From Isoetes taiwanensis (taxonomy: Eukaryota > Streptophyta > Lycopodiopsida > Isoetales > Isoetaceae): a stretch of 64,000 nt of DNA. Location of the stretch: NCBI GenBank assembly GCA_021234155.1, contig JAJEKV010000091.1, positions 2,115,501 to 2,179,500 on the forward strand, given 5' to 3'. The notes beneath the pieces are model-generated. The model was given only the letters and a program-made list of their open reading frames with translations, made no database searches and was not told the origin of the DNA. A program made the position numbers and the translations under genes. Shown piece after piece: positions 1-11,934 of the stretch; the stretch's first letter is position 1; each line of letters begins with the position of its first letter.

Positions 1-1270
1 GACCCTTACGGTGGAAGAACCCAAAAGAGGGTAGGCTGCGGTCAATTTGACAGGTGCGTGGCGCAGATAATTAATCACAGCCATATAGGCGGTGAAGTTT
101 GAGACAAAATAATACTAAAGTTCGTACCCGGGATTAATTAGAATAAAGTGCTGACATTGTTATGGAGGTTCTAACACCAGCACTCACTACGTATTACAGA
201 GTATGTATCATGATCTGGGGGAAGTGATCCATAAAAGAAATACGACCAATGAGAAGAAATATTGAAGGGTAGTAGGATCAAAGAAATCCAACCCCATGGT
301 CTAGAGGGGTGCTGCATAGCAGTCCCTAGTCGGTTGGGCGAAGAGAGATCCTTTCTCTGGGAAATGAGACGAGTCAAGGCTTAGGCACTAGAGAGAAACA
401 ACGTTAATTATAAATTTTATGTCTATAAAATATTACAACCCTTAATATATAATGTCGAATAATGGCAAGGCCCGGCGAAATTTTGTTATTAAGGCATTTA
501 CCAAAGGAAAAATATTTAAGGCTATAGGTCTAGGAACGTCGATAACTGGACATTATTATCGTCGCCTAAAGAATATCCAAGGTGAATAGTGGATTAGAAT
601 TCAACTTGGAAGTTTCTATCTTACTCCGAGGAATTTCCTTCCATCGCTCAACGTGAACGTATGTCGATATGGTTGCGGAGACATTCCGCAGTGATGATAA
701 TAACTCTTAAGTTATTCCCAGCTCACCATGGTTGCACAAGTCCGGCGGAGTTGTTGCCACCACAGCGTTGGTTTAAAGAAGAGTAATGGTAGACATGAGT
801 CTTTCTAGAGAAACAGAGATACTATTGGTTAAGTATAATACAAGACTATTATCTATCTTGTTAAATTGAAAGTTTCCGGTCTGGTGAAAAATACTTTTGG
901 AATTCTTCTTAAGTTATTTTTCTAAGGTTTTGGACATGTTAGGTGCCGGAAAAAAAAATCGATTTTCCAAAAATCGAAGGTGTTATTTCGTCTGTGATTT
1001 TTGCGGCTTCCTATTTTTTTATGGATTCTTATTTGCGTTGCAGCTGGCGAGGAAAATCCATGCCACGATTTCCCAATCCATGCATGGATAAGTTCAAGGA
1101 CTAATTCATCAAAATCGGCTGGAGGTGTGAGGCATTTAGGGTTTATGTTTTCTCTGAAGGTTGATTTGATTTTGATGTATGCTTGCGAAGATTTTCCATT
1201 ATCTGTCCATGATGGTAGACATGCCCTGGAACCATTGTAATTTTTGCTAGGCCCATATGTATTCTGATTG
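1..1270. other. Leading stretch, no gene recognised
   Basis: AT-rich DNA with short open frames on both strands (the longest, 130 codons on minus at 922-1314, has no family resemblance I can name). I see no tRNA, no LTR ends with a target duplication and no clear exon chain. A splice-acceptor-like TTGCAG occurs near 1040 and another just before 1291, so the right end may be the 5' part of the exon-bearing region that follows. Confidence 0.4.
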
Positions 1271-1290
1271 TTTTTTAATTCTTTTTGCAG

Positions 1291-1713
1291 AGCTGAGTGA
1301 TAGAGCACCAGCATTTTATGGGGATCATTTGCAAGACAAGCTGCTGGTATAAGAGGTATAATTTGGTGGTTAAAAGGCTTTGAGTTTGTTTCCTGTTATA
1401 TCTACAAGGATTGTTGGATTCCTGTTCAGCTATATCTATATTCATCTCTCTTCAAAACTGCAGGGTTTCCAATGATATCTTTAAAACTACAAGGAATGCA
1501 AAATCGACCAGAAAATCCTCAAGGTAGAACTGGAAACCATGTAGTGCTTAATCTAGAGGCTCGCTTGAATGCAGTTAGCTCTTTGAAAATTAAAAAAGCT
1601 GACTTAGTTCAAAAGGTGGCTCCACATGAGAGGTTATTACTTCTGTCGTGCAATTTGTATGCCCAGTTTAGATTCTTGCACAGAAAGCTCTACAAAACTA
1701 TGTTTGGAAGGTA
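1291..1713 (+). pseudogene. Unidentified gene fragment, exons upstream of and including duplicated exon copy 1
   Basis: Two or three exon-like blocks follow good acceptors. One runs from about 1291 (after TTTTTGCAG) to a CTG|GTATAAG donor at 1347. A second starts after CTGCAG at 1465, is open for 80 codons from an ATG at 1472, and ends at a GGAAG|GTAATG donor near 1711. The peptide includes the pieces LEARLNAVSSLKIKKADLVQ and LYAQFRFLHRKLYKTMFG, basic and possibly helical. I do not recognise the family. The part from 1564 onward recurs twice downstream, and only this first copy is free of a stop or frameshift. The exon phases between the first two blocks do not join cleanly, so the model is tentative. 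It may be the 3' part of a host gene or a gene piece carried by a transposon. Confidence 0.35.
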
Positions 1714-2793
1714 ATGCTCCATATTCTCCTGTTTCATTTTGTTACAAGAAGTTTTAGTGTAAAAGGCGGGCTGTGGCCTGTTAAAGTGAAAGCTTTGCAT
1801 GTACATATCTTATTGAGTTGTAGAAGTTGTGCAGAGTCAAGTTCAGATGAATTTAAAGCTCTCTCCTTCGTAGCCTCAAAAAAATGTATGATTACTATTG
1901 CTGACTGTCATGCCGTCTGCCCATTTGCCTTTGAAGATTTCCTACCACAAGATCTTATGCTGACATTGCATATACCATTAGAGTTCCATGTTATCTTAAT
2001 GTCTTTGTCTATGTTCCAATCCTGTCTACTCTTTTTGCTCAAGAACAATCTCTGCAGACTCCATTTGTTTCTTTAGTTTAATGTACATCTTGCAATTAAA
2101 GGGATCTGATTTCTTTAATAGCCCAGGCTTGCTTGGTCGAAACTCAGAGAAAGGAAGGACATATAGGTAGAGCACTGTGGCTGCATTTCAGAGGTATGTT
2201 TCAGTTCTAAGGCAAATGTCAATTTCTATGTCATGATTACATTTACTGTACAGTTCTCACCAAGTGCACAGAGCGAGCTGAAGCTATTAACCTTCATCCC
2301 TGGTCAAATATCATATTCTAGAACTCAGATACCTCTAGATAACCCATATGAGTGAATTAGAATCAGCTCTCCTATGCCTATTTCATTCTATTTTAACCAT
2401 TGTCACAGATCCATGGGGCATTTGAGCAATCGCAGCTATATGTTTATAATTCCATGCTGGAGGAAAATGCTGGACTTTCATAGTTTAGATTGTCAAATCT
2501 TCATAGATTATTCTGAATTTATCTCCAATCAGCCATAGCTAAACCCATTACATATTTCTAATTCCATGTTCGAGGAAAATGCTAGACCTTCATAGTTTAG
2601 ATTGTCAAACCTTCGTGGACTATTCTGAGTTCATCTTCTCTTAGCTCTCATTTCCAAATGTTTAACATCGTTTGTATTTTAAAGGTTTCCTATAGATAAG
2701 TGTATGTTTTATTGTTTCAAATACATGTTGTAATTTTTGAATCAAATTTTCTTCATATTTGTGATTACATGCAGCACTAACAAACACAGTTCC
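1564..2793 (+). repeat. Tandem unit 1 of 3 (about 1.23 kb)
   Basis: The first of three head-to-tail copies of an exon plus its following intron-like DNA. It begins at the exon sequence CTTGAATGCAGTTAGC and ends with TTTGTGATTACATGCAG, a splice-acceptor-like run that leads into the next copy. The exon in this copy is open. The non-coding part includes the blocks GCCCAGGCTTGCT and TTTCCTATAGATAAG, which recur in copy 3 and copy 2 respectively. Confidence 0.85.
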
Positions 2794-3494
2794 CTTGAAT
2801 GCAGTTAGCTCTCTGAAAACTAAAAAAGCAGACTTAGTTTAAAAGGTGGCTCCACATGAGAGGTTATTACTTCTGTCATGCAATTTGTATGCCCAGTTTA
2901 AATTCTTGCACAGAAAGATCTACAAAACTATGTTTGGAAGGTAATGCTCCATGTTCGCCTGTTTCATTTTGTTACAAGGAGTTTTAGTGTAAAAGGCGGG
3001 CTGTGACCTGTTAAAGTGAAAGCTTTGCCTGTACATAACTTATTGAGTTGCAGAAGATGTGAAGAATCAAGTTCAGATGAATTTAAAGCTCTCTCCTTTG
3101 TAGTCTCAAGAAAATGTATGATTACTATTGCTGATGTCATGCCGTCTGCCCATTTGCCAAATCTTCGTAGATTATTCTGAGCTTATTTCCAATCAGCCAT
3201 AGCTAAACCCATTACATATTTTTAATTCCATGTTCGAGGAAAATGCCGGACCTTCATAGTTTAGATTGTCAAACCTTCGTGGATTATTCTGAGTTCACTT
3301 ACCTCTCATTTCCAGATGTTTCTGAGTTCATTTTCTCTTACCTCTCATTTCCAGATGTTTAACATCGTCTGTATTTTAACGGTTTCCTATAGATAAGTTT
3401 ATGTTCTATTGTTTCAAATACATGTTTGTTGTAATTTCTGAATCAATTTTTCTTCATATTTGTGATTACATGCAGGGCTAACAAACATAGTAAC
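2794..3494 (+). repeat. Tandem unit 2 of 3, internally deleted (about 0.70 kb)
   Basis: The second copy of the unit. The exon has an in-frame stop (TTAGTTTAAAAGG where copy 1 reads TTAGTTCAAAAGG). About 565 bases corresponding to 1931-2495 of unit 1 are missing, with the junction at GCCCATTTGCC|AAATCTTCG near 3158. It also has a local 30-base duplication around CTCTCATTTCCAGATGTTT (3300-3360). This copy is non-coding. Confidence 0.85.
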
Positions 3495-4605
3495 CTTGAA
3501 TGCAGTTAGCTCTTTGAAAATTAAAGAAGCAGACTTAGTTCAAAAGGTGGCGCTCCACATGAGCGGTTATTACTTCTGTCGTGCAATTTGTATGCCCAGT
3601 TTAAATTCTTGCACAGAAAGATCTACAAAACTATGTTTGGAAGGTAATGCTCCATGTTCTCCTGTTTCCCTTTGTTACAAGGAGTTTTAGTGTAAAAGGC
3701 GGGTTGTGGCCTGTTAAAGTGAAAGCTTTGCATGCACATATCTTATTGAGTTGCAGAAGATGTGAAGAGTCAAGTTCAGATGAATTTAAAGCTCTCTCCT
3801 TTGTAACCTCAAGAAAATGTATGATTACTATTGCTGACTGTCATGCCGTCTGCCCATTTGCCTTCGAAGATTTCCTACCACAAGACCTTATGCTCACATT
3901 GCATATACCATTAGAGTTCCATATTATTTTAATGTCTTTGTCTATGTTACAATCTTGGGCTATTAAAGGGTTCTGATTTCTTTAATAGCCCAGGCTTGCT
4001 AGGTCGAAACTCAGAGCAAGGAAGGACATATAGATAGAGCACTGTGGCTGCATTTCAGAGGTATGGTTCAGTTCTAAGGCAAATGTCATTTTCTATGTCA
4101 TTTTTACATTTACTGTACAGTTCTGACCAAGTGCACAGAGCGAGCTGTAGCTATTAACCTTCATCCCTAATCAAACATCATATTCTAGAACTCAGATACC
4201 TCTAGATAACCCATATGAGTGAATTAAACCAGCTCTCCTATGCCTATTTCATTCTATTTTAAGCATTGTCACAGATCGAGGGGGCATGCCTATTTCATTC
4301 TATTTTAAGCATTGTCACAGATCCATGGGGCATTTGAGCAATCGCAGCTATGTTTCTAATTCCATGCTAGGGGAAAATGCTAGACTTTCATAGTTTAGAT
4401 TGTCAAATCCTCATAGATTATTCTGAGTTTATCTCCAATCAGCCATAGCTAAACCCATTACATATTTCTAATTCCATGTTCGAGGAAAATGCTGGAACTT
4501 CGTAGTTTAGATTGTCAAACCTTCGTGGATTATTCTGAGTTCATCTTCTCTTCGCTCTCAGATCCAGATGTTTAACATCGTCTGTATTTTAAAGGTTTCC
4601 TATAG
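3495..4605 (+). repeat. Tandem unit 3 of 3 (about 1.11 kb)
   Basis: The third copy. Two extra bases in GTGGCGCTCCACATG (copy 1: GTGGCTCCACATG) shift the exon frame. The non-coding part follows unit 1 closely, including the GCCCAGGCTTGCT block, with a small internal duplication around TATTTCATTCTATTTTAAGC (4240-4320). Homology stops after TTTCCTATAG, so the last about 190 bases of unit 1 are absent. Confidence 0.85.
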
Positions 4606-7060
4606 CTGTTCGTTTTTTTTTTCACAATTGTTGAACACTTATAGCACATTCATTAAAGGGATGTGCAGGCTGCTGTAGAGACCAAGCCTACGTAAGCAAA
4701 TTTATGATGGCCCAAGCTATTTATAGTCACAACTACACATTTGCTCATGACATGGCCAATGGCCAGTAGATTGCATCTGTTTGCATCCATTCGGAGGAAA
4801 GAAAATTTTTAATCTGTTATAATTTGAGCAGGATAGTCTTTCTCTAAGTTGCCTTAGTGGTTCCCTTGGTCCACGTTACTACTTTTCTGAGCCAAATGTT
4901 GGAAGAAATGCTTTATTTGTTAAAGTTACGACGGCATACAAATAACATAATCCATTTTGATACGCCTTTGTTACTTATTACTCCAGGTGTTGTAATATTG
5001 AATAAGGTATATTTGAGATAAGCTTATAATTTCAGTCTGTCATCAAATGCGTAATTATGATATGCCAGAATGAAATATTTTGGTTTTTCATTGAAGATTG
5101 TCCTATGACTTTATAGTTCATAAACACTTATTTGCTTAGATGAATTTGCACATTCCTATGTGTCCAACCTGTAGAGGCAAGACTTTTGAGTATTGTTACA
5201 AGATACAGAAGGAAGTACATAAGTCGTATTTAATTAAAGTGGGACTCATTCCATTCCCACTTTTTTTCGGAACTCTGTCATTTTACACAAAAAGGAGCAC
5301 CCCCGACTTCAAAACCGCCCCTTAATTCGAATTTTTTGTCTCATCGCATCCAAGCTTTCTCCCAGTTTTCTTGGATAGCGAGTCGAGTCCCTATTTTGGG
5401 GCTTATTTGTCATTGACAATAAGAGTTTTTCACGTGAGGGTGAATTCCTTTACCAAGACATTTTGGCTCTATTTTCTTAGGTGGGTAGACAAGAGATCAC
5501 AAATTCCAACAAAAATTAAGCAAATTGTTTACTTAATCACCAAAAAATACTAGTTTTGAGATACCTTATATTTATAAATGGGCTCATTACAATATATATT
5601 ACAGTGGGTGAAGCGACCATAATGGTCGTATTATCACAATGATTACACCCTCTTCACACATGAACCACCTAGTGCAAACGGCGCGTGGAGCTCTGTCCAA
5701 GTCACGGAGCAACTTACATACGATAAAAATTGGTATGAGGAGTTCCTTCATAGGCCACGTGCTTGTATGTCCAACTGATGTCACCACCCTCTTCTCGGCA
5801 TCTTTCTTCAATGAACTGGTCTTTTCATTGCTCCCAAGCATGTACTATCTGGTGGAGATAAGGACTGCAAAAGACAAAATCAAGTTAGTCAAGTGATGCT
5901 ACAGGCAAAAAAATTAAAATAAAACACAGTTCTTAGGGCCATTTTGGGAAAATACAGGCTTGAGAGCCTTTCTCGACTCGCGAGTCGAGAAAGGCAGCTC
6001 AAAGCGAAAAACGCAGGTTTTAGGGGTCATGTGCACATACCTTAAGGAGCAACTAATGACACTGTCATTCAGGTTCCAGGTCAGGCCGATGTTTCGCGGT
6101 CAAGCCGATGTTTCGCAAAATAGGTGTTTTATAAAGTGCTAAATTCACTCATTTATCTTTTCTTAAAGTAATATAGTCATGTTACCATGCAGGTGTTCGG
6201 GGTTCACCAGGGAATTTGTAAGGACTTATGGATACTAGAAGTAGATAGAGAGGTAATTACCTTTCGATCTACTATTTCCATCAGCTATCTTGATGCCATC
6301 TCAGAAATTACCATTGATGTAATTGGTTCCCATGTTTTTTGCATGATGAAAGAGGTAATTTTGAAATGGTGAATTTAGAAATACTTTAAATAAGGCATTT
6401 GATCTGTTGGCATCTAGGTTAAGGTATGAAAGCTTTGAAGGTGCCAGCTCTGAAGTTGAATCCTGACCATTTATTTGTTGTGAACATGGCAATTTTCAAA
6501 AGACTAATGTATGAGAAGAACCATTATTTCTTTTTTTGAAACTTTGTATTCAATGGATGCTTTTGAGTTTTCCCATGGGTGCTTCTTGCACTCTTAATCT
6601 AGCCCATATGTAAAGCTCTTATCAAGTCGTCAGCACAGAGAATACCTTTCTTGATTTAAATATCTCCAATACAACATCGTAAGGTGCATATAGGTTTATC
6701 GACATAGGATCTTGCAACATGCTTGCCTTAGACTTATATGGCTAGAAAGAATATTTTATATGATCGAGCTAATGACCCTTGCATACAAAATGATTACATC
6801 TTTGAAATTCTACATTTTCAAGTTCATGCTTTGATGCATCAATTACACAATACAAAGTTTCAAGCATACTATTACAAGCCTTTGTGAAACATACAACATA
6901 CCCATCCTATCTTCCTCCCATTTTACGTCAAATTCAGCAAGGTACAAATGTCTACAATTTTATAGATATCTATTAGAATCGCATACCACAATCGGTATGA
7001 AGTTCCTCACGCTCAGCATTGATATGAAAACCCAATCTTCTAGCCAACAATGAAACAAGC
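4606..7060. other. Intergenic or intronic DNA, no gene assigned
   Basis: No recognisable protein family. A 61-codon open frame at 6187-6372 (+) starts right after an acceptor-like CATGCAG and is protein-like (ISYLDAISEITIDVIGSH), so it could be an orphan exon, but I cannot place it. The segment 6640-7070 has weak open stretches on the minus strand only. Confidence 0.4.
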
Positions 7061-7073
7061 ACCTTTTCAAGTT

Positions 7074-7101
7074 GTCCGGCAACGCCGGGCACCATAACTA
7101 G
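7074..7101 (+). mobile_element. Helitron 3' terminus
   Basis: A GC-rich hairpin (GTCCGGC-AAC-GCCGGGC, 7074-7090) is followed after 7 bases by CTAG at 7098-7101, and then by T. A 3' hairpin, a CTRR end and insertion between A and T are the hallmarks of Helitron rolling-circle transposons. Two further ends with the same design lie at 13824 (minus) and 60827 (plus), which supports a real family. I could not locate the 5' TC end, so the element length is unknown. No Rep/helicase coding is visible upstream, so this would be a non-autonomous copy. Confidence 0.7.
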
Positions 7102-7145
7102 TATTCATTAAAAAGAGGCTTACCTTGTTGGTAAAGGGTTTGGCT

Positions 7146-7168
7146 AAGGAAGGAAGGAAGGAAGGAAG
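7146..7168 (+). repeat. (AAGG)n microsatellite
   Basis: About six AAGG units, followed by TTTATTTTAACGTCC. On the minus strand this reads as a 3' end with a (CTTCC)n tail, resembling the SINE tail at 61,207-61,228. It may therefore be the tail of a retroposon whose body lies to the right. Confidence 0.6.
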
Positions 7169-7342
7169 TTTATTTTAACGTCCACGGAGGCCAGAGGCCT
7201 ATGAGACGGCACAGAACAGGCAAAAAAGCCAAAAACCCCAACACCAAAAACAAACAATGTACACTTTTATACAAAAGTTGCTATGCAAATAAAAAAGGGT
7301 ACATGTTTATAAGAAATATATGAAATGTACATATTACATTCA

Positions 7343-7440
7343 AGAGAGCTTGGTGTGGTGGTAAGCACCTAGGCTTGGAGTTGAGAAGTCATGGGTTTAA
7401 ATCTGGGTCGGGGCGCCAAAAAATATAAACATATATAAAA
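7343..7440 (+). mobile_element. tRNA-derived SINE-like element
   Basis: An A-box-like segment (GGTGGTAAGCACC) is followed about 35 bases later by a B-box-like segment (TGGGTTTAAATCTGGG), then an A-rich tail. This spacing is that of an internal RNA polymerase III promoter. There is no cloverleaf with acceptor stem or CCA-ready end, so it is not a functional tRNA gene. Boundaries are approximate and no target duplication was found. Confidence 0.5.
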
Positions 7441-7539
7441 AAATACGAAAATTTTTATACGGCAGAAATACGCATTTTATATGGTCGGGCGCCGGTGGCA
7501 TTATACGGGTTTCTATTGAAATTCTGAGACGCCAAAATG

Positions 7540-7887
7540 GAGTTGACTTTTGGCCCACTTTTTTGCCATTTTGATGCCGGATGACAATGTTCCTAGAGTA
7601 TTTGGACTATGCCGGACGCGTTGGAGCAAAAATTGCCTCAATCCGAGTTACCTAGAGAAAGTTATGGCCTCCGGAAGAAAGGGACTGCATTCTGCCGAAC
7701 TGAACATAACTTCATCTTAATATTTGGAATTTTTTTCTTCTTAACTGGCTCAATCCTTGCATACTTAGGCCAAAACTCATCCTACTTATGGATTTGGTGT
7801 AAGTTTCCTACATTGGAGGTCCCCTACTATCTAACGGTCTAACGAGTTACACATGGCCAGTGCTATGATCTGGTCTACCAAGATCAT
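7540..7887 (-). mobile_element. 5' internal remnant of a truncated Ty3 element
   Basis: This is internal DNA next to the primer-binding site of the LTR at 7901. It shares short blocks with the equivalent region of the full 13-kb element (GATCATAGCAC near the PBS and GGAGTTGACT further in). No gag or pol coding follows, so the element is truncated here. The left limit is a guess. Confidence 0.45.
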
Positions 7888-7899
7888 GCTCTGATACCA
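7888..7899 (-). other. Primer-binding site, initiator tRNA-Met type
   Basis: The minus strand reads TGGTATCAGAGC, the standard plant LTR-retrotransposon site complementary to the 3' end of initiator tRNA-Met, one base from the LTR end. It fixes the element's orientation as minus and shows that the adjacent LTR is a 5' LTR rather than a solo LTR. Confidence 0.85.
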
Positions 7900-7900
7900 C

Positions 7901-9499
7901 TGTGACGCTCCCCGAATCCATACGATGCTCCCATCGTATAAATATGGGAAATTCCCCTCCCATGGCGAATCCATCACCACGAAAGGTCGCCCATCCGACT
8001 CTGACCACTTGTGATGGCCAAGTGTCCCGTGAAGGACACGGAGGTGTCATTCGTCCCACGCCTTCTATGGGAATCCTATATAGCGGAAGCGTACATACAG
8101 GTTAGCACCTAGCAACAATACTAATAAATAATATACCACTACGAAGGGTGGCCCATCTTCATCAATAGACTAACAACAGAATACCAACATAACAAAGGAA
8201 ATACACCATAACTAAAGGCTCTACCCCGGCTCGCACTCCATGGGGTGACCGACGGTCCGTGGCCCTCAAGATAACAACAGACATAGGTATAACATGGCAT
8301 TGGCTGGCACAAGACAATGGCTAGAGTTGTCCACTCGATCCGCCCCTCCTGTGCACACTTTGCAGATAGGCTGAATCATGCTATGATGTGCTTGTAGCCC
8401 TCCGGAGACGCAATCCCAAGGATTCACCCTTCGGGGACTACTCCTGGTTACATCTCCCCTGCTCGATGAGGCAGGTCGAGAGGCGCCTCTCCCCCGAGTA
8501 TGACGGATCCCCGGTGTGCTAGAGAACACGTGCGCGCATCACGACCCCCATCCGCATCCGACTTTACTCCCCCAAATCTAAAGGTCAACTCACCAACCCG
8601 CTCGAGCCCAGATCGGCCATATAGGCTCCCCACCCTCCGCCCGGGAGAGCCGACCCATATCCAAATTTCACACACGTGGACCCCCGGCTATAAGTCTAGC
8701 CCATGAGAAGTCCTCGTGAGTCGCTGGCAGGGACCCCACCCCCGTTTCACCTTCATACTCGTTGTCTGGTGCTGAACCACATCATAGCATCCACAGCCAG
8801 GTAGGCTCTTGTGCACAGGCCGCAATTACTGGGTTTTAAGGGTTCTATCTAGGAGCATCTCTACTTCTAGATGGCCTTTAGGTCTCTACCCCCCTTTTAC
8901 CCATACAACGCAGAAGGAACAGAAAGAAAGCTATTCTTATACATCCATCCATCCATCCATAGCTATGAATAGAACATAAAATAGAGATTCACCATACATC
9001 TATTCATACAAGGGTTAATCCTAGCTACCTTCTGAGCATACAAGGGTTAGTCCTATGACTATCTAGGAATCCAAGCTATCTACGTACTAACCGGGATCAT
9101 AGCTAGGTCCACTATCGCTCGGATGCTCCATCCTTCTGGCTGGAACAGGGTGGAACAGAAGCTCCTCCTCCACCAACCTCCCCCAATTCGAATTGGGGCA
9201 AATGGGGGTACAAAACCCCAATTTGGGTCCCAAGTTAGTAACTCTCCCTTGCCCAATCGATTTGGGCCAGGTGGCAACTCTGGATTGGCTAATATTAACT
9301 AATTTAATAATTTAACCCCTTTTAATATTAGGTTAAGCCCTAAATTCGAATTAGGGTTTTGGGTTAGAATTCCACCATTATAATTAATTATTAACATAGC
9401 TAACCTTAGCTTATGAATAATTAATGTGCCATTAATTATTCATAGTGACGTGTCATGTATTTAGACTCAAAAAGGCGTATAAATATATGGAACGTCACA
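7901..9499 (-). mobile_element. 5' LTR of a truncated Ty3/gypsy element
   Basis: Terminal TGTGACGCTCC at the left and GGAACGTCACA at the right match the ends of the LTRs of the intact 13-kb chromovirus (16852-18439 and 28330-29914). The length is nearly the same (1599 versus about 1588). Internal sequence is clearly related but diverged, so this is an older family member. No partner LTR lies nearby. Confidence 0.85.
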
Positions 9500-9640
9500 A
9501 AGGAAATGGATGAGGAGGAGATGGAAGGGCTTAACGCATTACTTACTGATGATGCATTAGATGATCTTTTTTATACATGATAACGTACTGATTTGAACGT
9601 CTTATAGACCTGGCGGTCTCACATACGTAATAATACAATC

Positions 9641-9668
9641 TCCCTCCCTCCCTCCCTCCCTCCCTCCT
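9641..9668 (+). repeat. (TCCC)n microsatellite
   Basis: Seven TCCC units. A second run of the same motif lies at 9926-9948. Confidence 0.9.
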
Positions 9669-9925
9669 GGACCTGCGAGGTCACCTTTGCCCCCGCCTGG
9701 CTGCCCGCTGACTAGGCACTACGGGGGTGGTGCATGACTGTATATATTGGGATGTTTCTGCATTTTATACGATTAGCACAGTTTGTCAGCAGGCTGATTG
9801 CTGCCACGGTTTTTCCCTCGAAAACCCTTCGGGGCGGGGGTTTTTTAATCCGGGTAGTAATCCGCTTGCTGCGTTTTTGTATTGGGTCCCATAGACCGAT
9901 TGGTCTCCGTGGACGATAAAAGTAC

Positions 9926-9948
9926 CTTCCTCCCTCCCTCCCTCCCTC
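9926..9948 (+). repeat. (TCCC)n microsatellite
   Basis: About five TCCC units in the same orientation as the run at 9641, with a 260-base GC-rich block between them. Confidence 0.9.
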
Positions 9949-11249
9949 TGGGGGTCTGTTTCTTTGTGTGTACTGGAAAGGGTAATGTACACATGAACTG
10001 GCCAATAATTGGCACCAACCTAGACCATTATTATAACGATGCATGATGTATATTCGAATATAGTAGCCTACACACAAAAAAGTGTTTAAAAAGAAAGAAG
10101 AGAATGAGGGAAAAATGCATGTGCATATTATTACAGAAATAATAACAAGCTCTACCTTGTGGGCACTTTTGCATTCTGGCGCTTGCCCTAAGGTTCTCGA
10201 TTCCGTGCTTCGTGATTAGTGGCATTCATTATCTTGACTTGAATGCTCCCTGGCTCGACTGTGTCTTCGATGCATTGTGACCGCGGCTTTCTATTGATAT
10301 TTGTATACTTTACATTGTCTAAATGTACACATGGCATTGTACAGAGTCACAGATAATGCTTTTCAAAAAAGGCAGACGAAAATTGCAACTAGAAAGGGCA
10401 TAATAGAATAATGGCCCCACCCAATAGCTGCTTGTGGACATATCGATCACTTCCTGCCAAGAACGCGTATGCAGATCAGGTCAGCGAGATCAAGCGTTGG
10501 CATTAAGGTGCTTTCCCATGGGACAAAAACCTAGGGATTTTCTTGAGGTCAGATCGAAGGCTCCAGCGTTCCCATGAGCGCCTTGCTTGATTCATGTTTA
10601 GAACCTGAGTGGCAAAGTATTCTCCACACAATTGAGCCTTTAAGTTGAATAAAGGCATTATGTAAAATATATTATAATAAAATATAAAATATTTAAACAT
10701 GTGTTTGTCATGCGTGAAAAATTGAAGTTTATCACGCGTGACAAAGTAAGGTATTTTTTCACTCATGACAAGCTTAAGTTTGTCATGCATGGAAAATTTA
10801 ATTACTTATCGTGCGTGACAAATGGTTTCACGTTTGTAAGAGATTAATATAATAATATAGTGTGCTTTGCGCGACAAAAAACATGACAAACAAGGCTTAT
10901 CTCTACTAGCGAAACTAATATGAGATGTGGGGCCAATATAGCACATCCGAAAATAAGAGAGGGGAAAGAGGAAGGGAGGGAACGAACGAATGAAATGATG
11001 ATGCATTGTTGTGGGATTGTCCTTTTAAAGATGTTAGCTTAACCTCTGCCCATGAGCTAATAGTAGAAGGATGTATGGTTATAAAGAAGTCGCCTCCTTA
11101 AAATTCAAATCGTGTCAAACTAATGTACAAGCAAGAGGGTGCTTTGGTTTGTGACGAACCTATCCTTGAGCAAAAGCTACATTATTCTTGTATTGTTGTA
11201 TATATTCATAGTGAGTGGATGGGCTTTAGATGTATTTGGTCAATGTAAT

Positions 11250-11545
11250 TGTTAGAGCCTAAACTCCAACCTTGCAAGAAGGATGAAAAACCCAGTAATT
11301 CAAGCTTCAATTTACCAGATCTATGCAATGCACAACATAAAGGCTCATAATCTCTATAGCTAAATCAAGATAAGCTCTCTCTCATACACCGTCTCTGTTT
11401 TCTCTCCTTGCTCAGATAACACTCTCCTCTCTAATTGCCCAAGTACATAATGTGCATATCTCCTCCACGCATGCATTCATGTACATACATGTGTACGTAT
11501 CTCCTATATACGATCATATATATCGTCTTCTATACCACCCCAACA
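11250..11545 (-). repeat. 3' LTR of the outer Ty3 element
   Basis: It starts TGTTAGAGCC and ends CCCCAACA on the plus strand. It is about 90% identical by eye to 34499-34798. The left flank is GTAAT (11245-11249), matching the far side of the other LTR. Confidence 0.9.
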
Positions 11546-11934
11546 GTGGTGACCATAGTGGAAAAATGTGCACTCCGTGGCAGAGAACCCACAACAAAAT
11601 ATACTAGTATGGTCCTTGGGACATGTCCCCAAATGACACGTTTACATGTATATTTAGAAAAGAAATATAACCTTCTAAAAGAAGCCTAAATAACTGGTAC
11701 AAAGCAAATTGATCCAACTGTGGTGAAACATAGCCTCTGTAACTGTGGCAAACTTTGAAAGCTGATATCTTAAGTTCCGGAGCTCTTTTTGACCTGCACC
11801 ATGGTTTTTTAAAATATATCGTTGACATGTATTATTGAACTGTCATCCTTTGTTTTTACAGAAAAATGACCTGCTACCATCCAAAAATTCTCCACCAATT
11901 CCCTGTAATTAGAGTTGTGTCAAATCTTCCCTTA

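Larger units (their letters stand above)
9500..11244. other. Gene-free stretch with simple repeats
   Basis: No coding family is recognised. It holds two pyrimidine microsatellites (9641-9668 and 9926-9948) that bracket a GC-rich block with a C/G stem-loop (9821-9844), and a cluster of TTTGTCATG/CGTGACAAA motifs at 10,700-10,890. The open frames here are short and unremarkable. Confidence 0.4.

Noticed and set aside
7901-9499. Calling this a solo LTR
   Set aside because: A perfect initiator tRNA-Met primer site lies one base inside it (7888-7899), so internal element DNA is present.
9821-9844. Stem AAAACCC / GGGTTTT with a TTCG-type loop followed by T-run, like a bacterial intrinsic terminator
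   Set aside because: The context is plant nuclear repeat DNA with no bacterial or plastid gene beside it. Most likely chance in a GC-rich block.
10900-10915. A|TCTCTACTAGCG as a Helitron 5' end on the plus strand
   Set aside because: It matches the start consensus, but no matching plus-strand 3' end lies at a sensible distance before the unrelated Ty3 LTR at 11,250.
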